From Larimichthys crocea (taxonomy: Eukaryota; Chordata; Actinopteri; Sciaenidae), in NCBI RefSeq assembly GCF_000972845.2, contig NC_040019.1, positions 9,801,868 to 9,865,867 of the forward strand: 64,000 nucleotides of DNA, written 5' to 3'. The position numbers and the translations under genes are program-made. Shown one piece after another: positions 46,097 to 59,000 of the stretch (its first letter is position 1; every line of letters begins with the position of its first letter). The notes under the pieces are model-generated. The model did no database searches. It was not told the DNA's origin and was given only the letters and a program-made list of their open reading frames with translations.

Positions 46097-46364
46097 GTTT
46101 TTCTTTTTTTTTTTTCTTTTTCAGCATTGTTCAATGGGATGTCAACATAGTTTTGCAGGCATGGTGGAGATGCAATACCCTGCTCAAATGATGTATTGTG
46201 CATGGGCTGAAATGAATAGCAAGTGCAATAAGTGCATATACAATTCCACTAGTTAAACGGCACATAATCTGGGCACAAAGTGGTCTTCTAATTAATCATA
46301 GATAGAAATCAGAGTGTTATCTTCCATTTCATTTAAAATCCAGGTGTGCCTGCACCTGCCACAT

Positions 46365-46562
46365 GGCTATTTAAATGCCCAGTGTGCAATATTTAGGGAT
46401 AATATTTACAGAATATGCCACTAATGGAATATAATATGCAAAACTATGTTGTCATTAGTGTATAATCACCTAAAAATGTGAACTGTTGTGTTTCTGTTAC
46501 CTTAGAATGAGCCATTCTGCAACTATGCCACTAAATCCTACACACTGGTCCTTTGAATGGCG
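46365..46562. mobile_element. Miniature inverted-repeat element, hAT-like
   Basis: The interior, CCACTAATGGAATATAATAT, GCAAAACTATGTTGTCATTA, GTGTATAATCACCTAAAAAT, TTGTGTTTCTGTTACCTTAG, is a repeat I know from many teleosts. The ends are inverted: CAGTGTGCAATATTTA on the left (from 46380) and, on the opposite strand, CAGTGTGTAGGATTTA on the right (to 46547). Pairing extends outward through AAATG/AAAGG. The CAGTG start suggests hAT. No coding capacity and no clear target duplication. Confidence 0.75.
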
Positions 46563-46668
46563 GAATGGGAAAGTTGGCAGTTTTCTACTGAGGAAACAGA
46601 TATGGTCATGCACGGATGACCTTGACAGCAATGGGGAGTGCAAAGGGACAGCTGGCATTGAGCTCCAA

Positions 46669-46905
46669 CAGGGTTAATTTTGGCAGCTATTTTCAATTTA
46701 GTCTTTAGACGAAAATACTAATTAGTTTTAATCACATTTTAGTCATTTTTATTCTATAGTTTTAGTCTAGAAAAAAGAAAAACATCCAAAAATTACAGTT
46801 AATCATAGTTATTAAGTTCTATTTTTATCTAAGCAGCATCTTGTTTTAGTCATGGGCAAAAAGGTTGTTGATGAGAAATGTTCATCATCATCACAGTTAA
46901 TTTAT
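46669..46905. mobile_element. hAT-like repeat of the TTTAGTC family, truncated
   Basis: The copy starts at CAGGGTTAATTTTGGC, a hAT-type terminus. It continues with the repetitive TTTAGTCTTTAGACGAAAAT, TTTTAGTCATTTTTATTC, GTTTTAGTCTAGAAAA and AGTCATGGGCAAAAAGGTTG text that characterises a very abundant fish repeat. The opposite terminus is not found. A single-stranded fold is limited because TTTAGTC is mostly in one orientation. Confidence 0.75.
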
Positions 46906-47803
46906 GGTCTCCAAATAGTCTAACAGCAGATTACAGATGTCTGTTATAGCCTGGCAGGATAAGTGAAGTTGCTTAACTGCTTACCTAGCTAAGGGACAAG
47001 TAAGTGGTCCTTGGCTGGCGGACCTACTGCCACTTTCCAATCCTCTGTCCTATCCACAAATCCATCTGATTACATGTGTACTGTATTTACAGTAACAGAA
47101 GAGAAGGAGCACTGTGTAACAAGCAGAGAGTATGCTCACTGTGTACCTGCCGACATAAACACATCTTACTATTGAATAATAGCACAATACTGCACCACTG
47201 GCTTTAGACCAGCTTGTTGTTGGTCAATGCTGCAACCATTTTCTGCTGCCACAAAATAGCAATGCACCACCAATGCACCTGACCACACCTATGGTCCAGA
47301 CCAATGGGCACAAGTAAATGTGTTGAAACAATATACCAATGATAATACCAACATCAACAACAAAAGCAATGACTGTGCAAGCAATGAATGATGCTGTGCT
47401 GTGCGCCTCTTTGTGTTGTCAGTTTTGAGTGTATTTCATTCTTGAGAATTGTATTTCCTTTAAGAATAAAGCAGAGATAAAGCAGAAATACAGTACTGCA
47501 GTGTGCAAAGCAAAAATATAGTTTCCGACAATCCAAGTTGACATCTTTAGATGTCTTAAATATATTCAGATTACGCTGATATGAAACAGAAAAGCGCAAT
47601 CTTTGCATATTTGATTAATTTTCTGTTGACTGACTAAATGGTTAGTTGACATTTGGTGGGTTATCTACACCCAAAAAACTGTGAGCTGTCTTGCTGAACG
47701 TCAGCACACCATGTCAACTGCTATTTTTCTTTTTACACAAAAATCGTATTTATTTTCATGTTTATTATGTTTATTTGGAGTTTCACAAGTTAAAAGCTTT
47801 CCA
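46906..47803. other. Gene-free sequence
   Basis: Nothing recognised apart from chance frames up to 84 codons. Confidence 0.45.
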
Positions 47804-47851
47804 GGGGTTGGGGGCAAATATTTTTGTAGGGGGGGATGGGGGTGTAGGGGG
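47804..47851 (+). other. G-quadruplex candidate
   Basis: Five G tracts lie within 48 bases: G4 (47804), G5 (47810), G7 (47829), G5 (47838) and G5 (47847), with loops of 2, 14, 2 and 4. This fits a stable G-quadruplex on the plus strand, and it is the strongest G-tract cluster in an AT-rich window. Confidence 0.75.
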
Positions 47852-49539
47852 TGTGTGTCAGATTTGGCCCATATGCACTCCCACTAATAAAGGGTTTCTC
47901 CATTGTTGTATTGTTTCTCACCTTTCTGCTATTTCCTGTAAACACTCCTCTCTTTTCACTTGCTTCTTTGCCCTGATCATTTGTGCCTATTCTTTTTCAG
48001 CGTCCTATTTCACCTTGTGTAAGAACTGTGTTACAAAGTATATAATGGTGTTGCTGTTGAATTATGAGCCAAAATTAAGCTATAAACCATGCACTTGCCA
48101 GTAAATAGACCCCCTAAATCATCAGAAGAAATGCTAACTGCCGTGCATTCTGTTGCAGTGACTTTAAGACCTTAATTTCATGAATGCAGTCGCTTGCCTC
48201 TCATCAATATCACATAGGCCAAGATGCGATAACCTATGTGGGACCATAATATGAAAGGCTCTGCAATCCTCATTAAGACCTGAGAGGGAAATTGTTTTTG
48301 TCAGCATGAGAGGAAATAACCTAAGCTCTCTACTAAATGTGCTGTAATATTGTAATGGAATGCATGCGGCAAGAGTTCATTTCTGGTATGCAGCAGGAGA
48401 GATGGATGTGATGTACGTAGAAGGAGTGAAAGAAACACCAAACTGACCTTGATCAGCCAGTACAGTGGTTGATGTTCTTGTAAATGGACATGGTTCAATG
48501 AAATTCCTGTTTGTTGAATACTATTCTGTAAATACGTTCATTTCAATGGATACCTTGCTGTATGTATTGAGTGTATTTGAGATTGTTGTGAAACCATGGT
48601 CACAACTTTCGATGCCAGACATGAATCATCATGAAATGTTAGGATTAACGAATGAATTATTGATGTCTTTTCTACAAATCATCTGAAAAAATTAAAGCAT
48701 TTATAAGTGTTCATTGAAAAACTGCTTATGTCGTTTAACCTCTGACCTCTCTGATATAAAGCCAGTCGTTTTTCATTCATTCTGTACACATGTCAGTGGT
48801 TGAATGAATATCAAACTGCAGAGAACATCAGTGAAGGACAATAAAGGGAATGTTTATTTTTCATAAAACGCTCACTAATTGGTTGCCAAGTTAGATTACA
48901 CCTACCCACCAGTGTTAATTGAAAGCATATGAGACATGAGCACATTTTGATCTTATCCACCCACTGCAACACACTCAGAGAAGAAAACTGTCTGGCAACC
49001 ATAAGTGAGAAGGCATGTTTTATTCATTGTCTCCTGACATATTTGAATGATTATTTATTTATTGAACCAATTTGTGGGGAACATGGAAAGCGGCCACAAC
49101 AGGCTGAGGCCACAAATCTATAGGGGCAAAGAATTTATCCACTCTTTCAGATATCCATTCATCAAGCTGTCTCAGAAGGAGTAAACGACAAAGCTGCATA
49201 TATCCTGAACGGTCCTTGGTTAAGTCTGCTGGGTGTTTGCAGCTGACAGTGGGGGCAAACCATTAAGTCCCTGCATGCTCTCTGTCACAGTGAAAGTGAC
49301 AGCACCCGATGCTTTCGTTGCCATCAGCTCACTCCCATATAACCCGGGTGAGGCACCTGGCGTGAGCCAGAGCACCTTCAGCTTGGTTATATTACTATAT
49401 TACTTGGTTACATTGTGAAATCACAATGCATTTCTGAATGACTGATTAAAATGTTATTGTGAGTTATTGTGTTTAGTAGTCATAGGTGAGTCAAATAGAA
49501 ATTCAGATGTTTCAGATGTTTTGGTCTGCTCTTGTTGAT
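47852..49539. other. Gene-free sequence
   Basis: The 137-codon frame at 47691-48104 passes through the G-rich run and is compositionally odd, with a second frame open on the same strand. No repeat recognised. Confidence 0.4.
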
Positions 49540-50080
49540 CAGTTGCCTCATAAAGATGTCATCTTCACATTGTCACTTGTCACTTTACCCCGAAACCCCA
49601 CTGGGCACATTTCTGCCATGGCGAGGCCACGACACTGTTTTGGTCGATGCTCCACGCGACTTCTAACCCCACCGGGAGCGTGTTGCCTGCCAGACTTTGT
49701 TTACTTGCTCAGAATTGGTCATTTTCCTTGGTTTATGTGCTTCGAAAAAATGTTTCTAAACATGTAAATATGCTACAAATATGCTAGTTTTTACAACTGG
49801 CAGTTTGTACGAGCTGTGGTTTATTTTGGAAATGGACCGGATTCTCTGTGCGTTTCTGTCTGGATTTCGGCCAGCTTGAGCTGCTCTGTGCAGATTGATG
49901 CAGGTTGCTCACGGCGTCCATTAAAAATATAAAAGGCCACTTATTCCATGCGGACCCAAGTGAAGGCCCACTTCTGGGACGCTTCTGAACTGAACCGTGG
50001 CTTGGGGTTTGAAACACTGACTAGAACGTATAGCTCCGGTGGCCACAGAATGCCACACCAGGTGGAATTTAGGGGTTAGA
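49540..50080. repeat. GC-richer block, probable fish interspersed repeat
   Basis: CCCCGAAACCCCACTGGGCA, CATGGCGAGGCCACGACACT, GGTCGATGCTCCACGCGACT, then AATGGACCGGATTCTCTGTG and GAAACACTGACTAGAACGTA, CTCCGGTGGCCACAGAATGC. The block is sharply richer in G, C and CpG than its surroundings and resembles a dispersed DNA element I have seen in percomorph genomes. Open frames lie on both strands (49486-49767 plus, 50017-49784 minus), as expected from base composition. Ends and family are uncertain. Confidence 0.45.
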
Positions 50081-52166
50081 TCTACTTGCATGAAATTCTT
50101 ACCAGTTTACACTCTTTTTTAGTAACTTTCAATCCATCTACAATTTGATGTCTGGGATATTTTCGGACTTTTTATCAGGTCCATTCTTAAATTCTGAATT
50201 AATCAAGTGACAACAACTGGCCAAAACCTCACCAGATGGTGTACAGTACAAAGATTCAGGTCACACCATTTTGCAAGTATTCTCAAAAATCACACTGGTT
50301 TACTTGAATAAGAAAAAGTGATGTTTGATCAAGAGAGCTTTCACACTGGCAGTTTAGTCTGATCATCAAGTCCACTTCATGTGCACATATTGGAACAAAA
50401 TCATTAGTGTATCTCAGTCCTAAGTGGCAAAGGTTTGTTATGATAAAATATTTTTGAATCCTATTATTGTTTGCGTAGAGGAGAACACTTGACGCCACAT
50501 ATTTTTTCTCAGCGGTAAAGAGCCGCAATTTTCTATCAGGGATCATAAACAACAGTAAACAACTGTGACAGCAGAGCAGATCTGTCTCTTTCATGGCCCC
50601 TTTACTTTGATTAGCATTTTCTAATATTTCTGTTTTTTAAGCCCACTAGGTCCAAACAATGCAAATAAGTTTATACTATGTGGCAGCAGCATTCAGGGGG
50701 TAAGTTAAATACATGTAAAATGAATAAAACATAAAAGTTTATTTGATTTCAGGATTTTCCAATAAGATTCAATTTTACATCTTGGTTGGTATGCAAACCT
50801 GAATATGAAGAATACTTTTACTTGAATCTAAAAAGCCTTTGTTCAGTGAAAAAATATCCTAGTAACCAATTGGAAGCCTTGGTCTACAGCACCTGAAAGC
50901 CTTTAGAGGCAAGTATCTTGTCTGACATTTGAATGTGCTTATTTTTCTGTGTGCAGGGAGGAATGCACTTCAAGGAAACAAATTCCAATTCATGAAGAAC
51001 CCAAGGACAGGAGCAAATATAAAAGCAATAAAAGATATCCAAGAGATAGGTCCTATCTGCAGTCATCACAGTGCAAAGCATGCATCATGCTTTTGTCCTT
51101 GAGACATTTTCCCTCTCTCCACCTTCCCTCTAATACTTACCCTATCATATGAAAAATGTGATTAAACTGTTCTGCAGCTGAAAAACTACTGCGATTTTCC
51201 CAGAGCCATTATTTTTTGAAGCTGCAGATGCTGCTGCCTTCCTATCTACACATGGATTACACCTTCTCTTCACAGTATTATTATTATTTTTTATTATTAT
51301 TCCTCGCTTCAGACACATTTTAAGAAACCCAGGGGAAAGCCTTGGTCATGGTCGGAGCTTCTCAACATTTGAAATGCAAACACTTCATTATCGAATATAA
51401 TCCATTATAAATGAAAGTTGGGTTCAGCTTGGAAAGGCAAGACAAACAAAATACTCAAAACGAGTGCTCAGAGTTTGTCAAACAAAGGGGAAAAAAACAG
51501 AGGCTGCTGCATGTTGGCATATGTATAAATATATATCCTTTATTTGTGAAGCCATAATATGAATTACCAGTTTGTGTAAAAACAGTTGGTATACCTGCTT
51601 TTCTGTTTCACTGACCATTGCAGTCCACCCAGGAGAGATGTGGAGGAGTATTGTTTTGTACACCTGTGGAGTTTATACGCTCATTTTAATATTTAAAATT
51701 CATATAATTATAGCTTTCATCTGGTCAATGCAAATGACTATAAAGCCTGTATTTTACAATCTAAACTCACCATCATTAGTCCTTCTAATTCTTTTTCGTG
51801 TCTGACAACATAAGTGATTCTTGTACTGCTATTAAGTAACAAGGGTCTGCTGTGAAGTCTGACTGCACAAATTATAGAAGCCTAAATGAAGTTCGCAAGT
51901 GTCATTTGTTTCTGTTTGTATGATGCTAAAATATTTCTTTTTTGAATCATCTCTTCATCTCATCTTTGATTTTTGCACTGATATGATTTCAGACTACCTT
52001 TGTCGTTGGCTACACAGACCCATTGCCTCAGAGAAACACTTGCTTGCTAGTCAACCAGCTGACAAAAAAAAGTCAATGTACTTTTTCTTGTGAACAGCAA
52101 GCCATCTTGTGATTTTCATTTTTCAAACAACAGTAAACATTTGGACAAAACTGTCATGGACAGAGA
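50081..52166. other. Gene-free sequence
   Basis: A weak exon-like start lies at 50958 (acceptor TTTCTGTGTGCAG, peptide REECTSRKQIPIHEEPKDR) without a good donor. A TTA-rich run lies at 51278-51300. Confidence 0.4.
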
Positions 52167-52412
52167 CTGAAGTCAGAAGGAAAAAATGGGGGGAAGGTGA
52201 AGTGGATGAAGGGAAAATGGGATTAAGCCTAGAGAAAAAGGATGGATAGAGTGAGAGAGTGATGGATAGAGGGAGGAAAGATAAAATGGAGGGAAACAGT
52301 GAGGAAGGAAGGTTCAGTGTGAGAGAAATGGATGGAGGGAGGGGGGGAATCAGGGACAGAAAGAGGAAGGAAGGACAGAAGGAATGAAAGAGCGAGAGAT
52401 GAATGGCGTGAT
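52167..52412 (+). repeat. Purine-rich GGAT/GGAA tract
   Basis: A 246-base strand-asymmetric run is built from GGAT, GGAA, GAGAG and AGGGA words (for example GGATGGAGGGAGGGGGGGAA). It is a degenerate tetranucleotide array that could form triplex DNA. The opposite strand reads as a Ser/Pro/Leu-rich frame of 163 codons, which is an artefact. Confidence 0.88.
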
Positions 52413-55400
52413 GCTGTTGCCTTCCTGGCCTCAAGCTTTTATGATTGATGACATGATTTTCTCTTCCTTTCTTGTGTGCCACGTCTGACCATCCACTGTA
52501 GGGTTGTGTTAAGGGACCACTCCAGGACAGTACAGATGGCTGGGCAGTGTTTGAGAGAAGAAAAAATTGACCAAATGGCAATACCAACACATAGAGTGGA
52601 ATAATAAATAACATTTGGAAAGCTCAACTGAGCTAGTACTATGGTCATCTTTGGATTATACTTGCTACATAAATGTGTGTGTGCGCTCATATTTGAAAAG
52701 CAAACCAAAGCAAAGTGTTGACTCTGCACCACTTAGGGGAAATTGGGAAATTTGTCTGTCATGTTAGGTAACGTTACAAAGTGGATTATTGCTCCTGCAC
52801 TCGGGGAGAAAATCCTATTTATGCCACTATCTGTTTACAGAATGCAGTAGCTGACACAATGGGGAGAGTCACAGTGTCATCAAAGTCAAATCCTGTGAGG
52901 TCAGTTTAAAAAGTGATTTTCTTTGAAACAGCAAAATACTGTAATAACACCAGAAAAATAAATATTTATCTGTGTATTAAAAGTCGCGCAGCAAATTTCT
53001 TTCATACAACTGTAATTATTCCAATCTATTTTCCAAGTCACCTCCCATGCTTCCTGTGTTTCTACTGGTTTAAAACCAGGATTTGTGATTTTCTTGTTTT
53101 GTTCTTGTGCCTTTCCAACACATAGTCCTATGAATATTTACAAGACTGTCATTTCCTGCACCAGGCTAATAAAAATGTTCAGCAGACCTGTTCCTCCCTG
53201 GGGCCACATCTGGTCTCAGCTAAGCACAAGCCATGAGAGGATCTAAATAAAAACGTATACTTTGTCAACCACATGATGCTGAGAGTCCAGGATCTGCTGA
53301 GTGTGCATGCTGTCATCATCAATAGGGTGGCTGATTTAAGACGTCAAACTCACTGCTCGTTCCCTGTCGCCGTTACTTATGCATGTCATTGCCCACAATT
53401 ATTCAATTATCCCCCTGTTGGTTCTATTTCTTCATGGTTCCCCAAAGGAAGGGAGTATTGATCACTTCAGCTTTCACTTTTTTATGTCTTTGAATTATTT
53501 CTCACTTATGAACCAGAGAAAATAAAATATGTAGTTGCATTTCCTATTAAAACGACCCTGTCCAATACATGAGTTGACTGACAGTAACTCCAAACAAGTA
53601 AAAGTAGATGAAAGTGGGTGTCAATAGTACTGGACACAACTAAGGGGAAGTGACTGGAAGATACTTTATCAACTTTGCCTCAGTGAGTTATGAGGTAAAC
53701 CCAACAGCACATAGACCATCAATCAGTTATTGTACTTTTGCCACTGGATCTCACACCTGAAATCTTACTTTACTTTTATAAATATTGCCCTTTTCAAACC
53801 AGACTAGGATACAGCAGTTGAATACTTGCACCATTTTCTAAAATTTGACTTGACTGAGTACTTTGAATCTGCATTTGACTATATGAAGGGTTTTGTCGCT
53901 GCTGAAGTTTTTACACTATGACATTTTCTTTGCTCTGGTTATTCAAATTAAATCCTTGAAAAAAGATATTCACAAAGCATATTTTGCCAAAAGACACCCT
54001 TGAAGGTGAAGCGTTGTTGAGGTAGTGCATCTTGGGAGGTTTTTCTGCAGAGAGAGGAGTTCAACAAATCGTGACTAGCAGGGATTTAGTCAAGTGCTGT
54101 AGATTAGAATGTGCAAGGACAATGTTCCTGATCTTTCCCCCAGAAGTGTTTGTATTTCTCACCGAATGAATAAAAGTTTTTAAGCAATTAAATTAAACTA
54201 TTCCAGGACCATAATTGATTATATTTCCATCAGACATATGTACCAACCAACAACATAATTAATGGATGTATCGGATTTTCCCTGTGTCGTCGGGATCAGG
54301 TCCATCTCAGTCTTGTTCATCATGCTTGCCAACGTGAGTAAGAAATTGCACTAATCAGCGAATGTCTTTTTCACCTGCTCTTGATGTTAGATCAATCTAA
54401 ATGTAATTATTTCTGTGCAAATAAAGGTCTATGAGTGCTGCAGAATTATAACAAAGTTAGGCCTTAGTTTCTTTTAATCACTAAATAAGAAATCCTTGGA
54501 AAGTATCAGTGGTTTAGTTTATGGATTATGTCACTTCCCTGTGTGCACTCAGAAGGATTAATGAAAACATGATTTCCTTGATTGACCAAGGTTTTGAAAC
54601 AGTAGAACAGAAAAGGGTAAACCACGCCTACTCAAAGATACAAAAGCTTTTTTACGTTCCTACCTTGAGTCGTTATCAGAAATGTTTTTTTCCTATAAAC
54701 TGAGACTGCTTGCTCGTAGCTGTGGGACTTCTGTACCTTTAGAATGGTTTATAATAAGACCTCAGGTCAGCACATTTCACACAAGACTGCACTTGGAGTA
54801 TCATATATATCACTGAGCAAATAATTATAAAAGACTCATATGTGTTGGACAAGGCCGTCTCATTTTTTTAGATCTCTTTTTTCACTTAATTTGTCCAGGG
54901 AAGTTTGGGGCAATGCTCTTTTTTTCCAGAAATGCCTTGTCCACACTCACACAGTAAAGTATACAGTCTGTTCTGGTAGCCATGCTGCCATTGAAGCAAT
55001 AGTTGTAGTTTAGTGATGTCTGGGGAAGTCTGCATAACCTTAATTTATGCACTATTTTTCTTTATATTTAGCAAAGAATAAACACTCTGTGCTCAACAGT
55101 GGCACTTAAACTACTCTTTCATATTTAGCTCATCCAGAAATGGGCCAGTAGTATTTGCACATTGTCACTTGATTTCTGCTGCTTGACTTAAGGGAGTAAG
55201 GATCTCTATGAAAACAGCATTAGCCACAGAATAGGTATATGTGTTATCATAAATACTGGGTGGGTGAGACAACAACATAATTATGCATTTTCAGTTCACC
55301 TTGTTCCTACTAGAGAATAAATAAAAATCAGGTTGCAGAACACATTTGAATGATGTGCATCAGAAGTGGATATGCACAATGCTGAAAAATTAGTAGGTAT

Positions 55401-55789
55401 ACCTGCATTATATCACTGGATAGAGGCACGACACAGGAGTACCTCAGAGGGAACAACAAGTGCTGCTCTTTCACTTTCCTCTACCAGATTTATGCTGCTG
55501 GTTTGGGGAACTGCTGACCTTTACTGTAGAGTACTACAAAGGCTGCCTTTACACTTTAGTGTGCATGATCTCCTGTGACTTTTTCTGCAAAAATTAGTGG
55601 AATCGATGCCTTGGATGGGTTTATTACTTATACTGCAATATGAATCAGCTCTAAACCTTATTTATAATCATTTTTGCCAAGCAGTCTGTAGTATCCTTTA
55701 AGCCTATGCTTATAAATTCATACCAAAAAAAAAAAAGCTTACATAATAAGCATGGTCACAGTGAAAGGGTAAATATGTTCACCGTCTTT
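52413..55789. other. Gene-free sequence
   Basis: No named repeat. A good acceptor (TTTCACTTTCCTCTACCAG, 55487) is not followed by a donor. The 53380-53420 part has balanced composition and may be conserved non-coding sequence. Confidence 0.4.
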
Positions 55790-56050
55790 ACATTGGGTTG
55801 AAGCAGGTGAGTCTGTAGGGACTTATCTTCGGAACCGGAGAGAGGCCAGTTTGAGTCCAGCATGGACCAAACTATAGAGGGTGGACTGTTAGCTGGAGAG
55901 GTGCCAGTTCCCCTCCTGGGCACTGCTGAGGTACCAAGGTATGGAAGGTACTGTTCCCAGGGCGCCGCTATGTGGCTGCCCATCACTCCACTATCTCTCC
56001 ACATTTGCATGTCTGTAAGCGGTTGTATTTCGGACCAATATATGTAAAAA
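55790..56050 (+). mobile_element. tRNA-derived SINE (family C)
   Basis: A tRNA-like head, GTGAGTCTGTAGGGACTTAT then CGGAACCGGAG, leads to a B-box-like AGTTTGAGTCC (55849-55859). The body follows: AGCATGGACCAAACTATAGA, GGTGGACTGTTAGCTGGAGA, GGTGCCAGTTCCCCTCCTGG, then CACTCCACTATCTCTCCACA. This order is a teleost SINE. Both strands carry incidental open frames here. Confidence 0.75.
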
Positions 56051-59000
56051 CTAAAAATCAGCATTAAAATCTGAGACCAATAGTGTTACATCTATAGGGT
56101 GTCTGTCACTCAGAACTTTTGTCATTAACACAATGTGTCAATTAGAAACAACATCTCCTTACTTTTATCCAAAAGGGGGAAACAGTGTGACTAAAATTCT
56201 GCTTATGGCAAAAACATTTTACATCAACAGTGCTAAAAAAAAAATATATATATATATTATAAATATCACAGAGAATAAATGGGGTTAAGCTCTATTATTC
56301 TCGCTCATGCGGATGGGCCCCCAACAGCTTCTGGGCAATGGTGTGCTGCACCGGTGGTGCCTCCACTGTAGAGACACATTCTTTGTCTCCTGCTCTGTGT
56401 ATAGAGCGTTGTTCTGGATATCTATTGTCAAATGTCTCACTTTCCATAAATAGACGATTGAATGTGGAAACGATGCGCAAGGCAAAGAGCATAAAGAGCC
56501 AGGAATCTGCACGCACTTGTGAGATTGCTTTAGACATCCTAAAGTCAGAGAGAAAATAGACAAATTGTGTTTCAGCAGAGGTTAAAGCCATGGGCTTCTG
56601 AATCAATCTAATTGAAGGAAAGGGTCTTTGCTTTAGAGCCCTAGAGCACTTTTAAACATCACTCCAGTGCCAGCATTAAGAAGAGTGCTTCCTGCAGACT
56701 TCTCGCAAACCAATCCACTCCACCCCCTACCAAATCCCTAAGCTATGGTGATGAACTGGATTCATAGGGGCTTTAAAATGAAAGGTCACAATATTCTTAG
56801 ACCAGGGAAGAGGTAAGACTCCGTTATGTCAAATTATGTTGTGGCCTGTGGCAGGCCAAAACAAAATTACATGGAAGATGGGAGTCAGCTGAAGCCTCAG
56901 CTGCTGCGGGGTCCATGCTTTAAAACCTGGATAAATCTGAGCAAAAGACAGAGTATGCTCAAGAAATAAACACTACCAGCCACAATTATCCCTTTAAAAG
57001 CAGATCCGTGGCCGGATTTTCTAAGGAAAACACAACGTGGTAAATGCTATCTTATCAGTTATCACTTAATGTCAATCAGCGTATTATCTTTGTGCACAAA
57101 ACATTTAAATAATTTCAGAGTACCTGAGCTAAGCAGCTATCAAGAGAAGATACAGTAAGATAAGATAAAAAAAAAACATATCAAGAAATCTTAAGTCTTT
57201 TTGAAGCTGTGTGGGCGATATCTACAGCCTATTGCGTTAACATCCTGTGGAAGGTCCATACTGATTCCCGAGATTGATGCCAAAGTAAAAGATATGATCC
57301 TCAAAGGGCAACCTTCAAAGGGCGATCCTTACATGTAATTGCCCATCTTCTGCGGAGTGGGTCTGAGAAAGATGGTTTGCAGGGTTGCTTTATCTGATAT
57401 TGTAACAGCTTGAGATTGTAGGAACTTGTTTCATTGGTTCTTGGCCTTTTTAATATTTGTAAAGATAATTTATACATTTCGTATGACACAGAATTATCCA
57501 CTTTGAATTATGTTTCAGTCAGAGGCTGAACAAATTTTCTTGGAAGTTGGTTTCCTTGAATGAATCTTAAGGGAAAATTTGCATTTTAAGCACATTTTAC
57601 ATAATTCCCAGTGTGTTCGTTCTCGGTATTTGAATTCAAAATGTATGTTGTAGAAGGTTGAATGTCAATTGAAGCACATGGATATAAATTAATGAAACTA
57701 TCTACTTTATGTTTCTAACATAGCATTTAAACACATAAATCCCTTTAATGATTTGTGGTTTCACCTGGTTGTTCTTTTTCAGTTTCTGATTCTCTGGCCC
57801 TAACCAAATTATATCTTTTACAATTTAAATGATAAAAACTTAAGAAATGACATCACGGATTTTAACACAGCAATGTTAATAAGCTCGAACTGAAATGTGT
57901 GTCATTGCTGTCTGATAAAGCTAAAATCATACAAAACATTGAGCCTTGAGTCAACACCAAATGGTTGAATTTGTTTTTGTCATCCATCTATGAACAGATG
58001 CTTTCCTTTTTAAACCAACACTTTTGTGACGCTTGCTTTCCTAACAACTTCTAACAGGGTCTGTAACACAAGTGTAAGACCCCTGTTGCCTTCCCCTTCT
58101 TTTCTATAGACAAAAGCAACTGAAAAATCATCCTGTGCTGGCTATGTACAAAACCCCCCTGACTGAATGGAAAACTGTGAATAACTGCAGCCAGATTCAT
58201 GTGCTTACCCCAGCCTAACCTTTAGGACCATGATTAAATTCTTTTCCTAGTCACTTCCTTTTGTTTGTGTTATGTAGTTGTCATAATGAGGGAAAAACGC
58301 AGCTGCGTCAATGCAGGTGGACAGAATCCACACCTGCTCTGTTTTACTGCTGACATCCCAGAAAAGCAGCGTTTTTTATTTTCTTTCTGCAACTCACCGC
58401 CTAGTTTGGCATGTCCTGCTGCACTTCTTTTTATTGTCTTGTCAGCTAACATTCGTTTGTAATCTCATAGTTGTCACGACGCACAAGCAAAACTTTGTGA
58501 AAGAAAAATACCTAGAACTTTATGACCTTCAGTCCCGGCATTACAAAGCCCATACTGAAAACGTCATTGGCTAGTGAGGGGTAGCAGAGAGATTTGCTCT
58601 GCAGGTGAATAACACACAATAGATTTCTGAATAGGCTGTGTAGCCCAGTTTGTACTAGAGGCGTCAAATGGCGAGCACCATCCATTGCAAAGCTTTCATT
58701 CTTTCTCATTTCTTTCTTCTGCCCCGACATCTCCCAGGGGAAAAAAACACTATGCACTGTGTGTGTTAGTTTATTCTGTGAAACAGCTTTTATACGCTGT
58801 ACGTGATTAGCTGTCTTTCTGTCCACCAAGTTTCATATTTTCTATGGTGAAGCTAATTAAATGGGAATGTGGAAACTGTTTCATAGCCTGATAAGTGTAA
58901 CTTGTAGTGATTTATTTTGAATCTTGCCACCCTTGAATAAGTGTGATGTTACAGAAGTAAACCAATCTTAAGTTATGGACAGTTTGTTTGTGTTACTGTA

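Noticed and set aside
47691..48104. 137-codon plus-strand frame
   Set aside because: It runs through the G-rich quadruplex motif, and a second frame is open over part of the same stretch. No motif is seen.
49486..50017. Opposed frames of 93 and 77 codons
   Set aside because: They lie in a GC-rich repeat-like block where stops are scarce on both strands.
50958..51090. Segment after TTTCTGTGTGCAG encoding a polar peptide
   Set aside because: Only a weak donor (GATAG/GTCCTA) is present.
52123..52614. 163-codon minus-strand frame rich in Ser, Pro and Leu
   Set aside because: It is the complement of a purine-rich tract. The length comes from absence of T-starting stops, not from coding.
55756..56064. 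102-codon minus-strand frame
   Set aside because: It is the antisense of a family C SINE.
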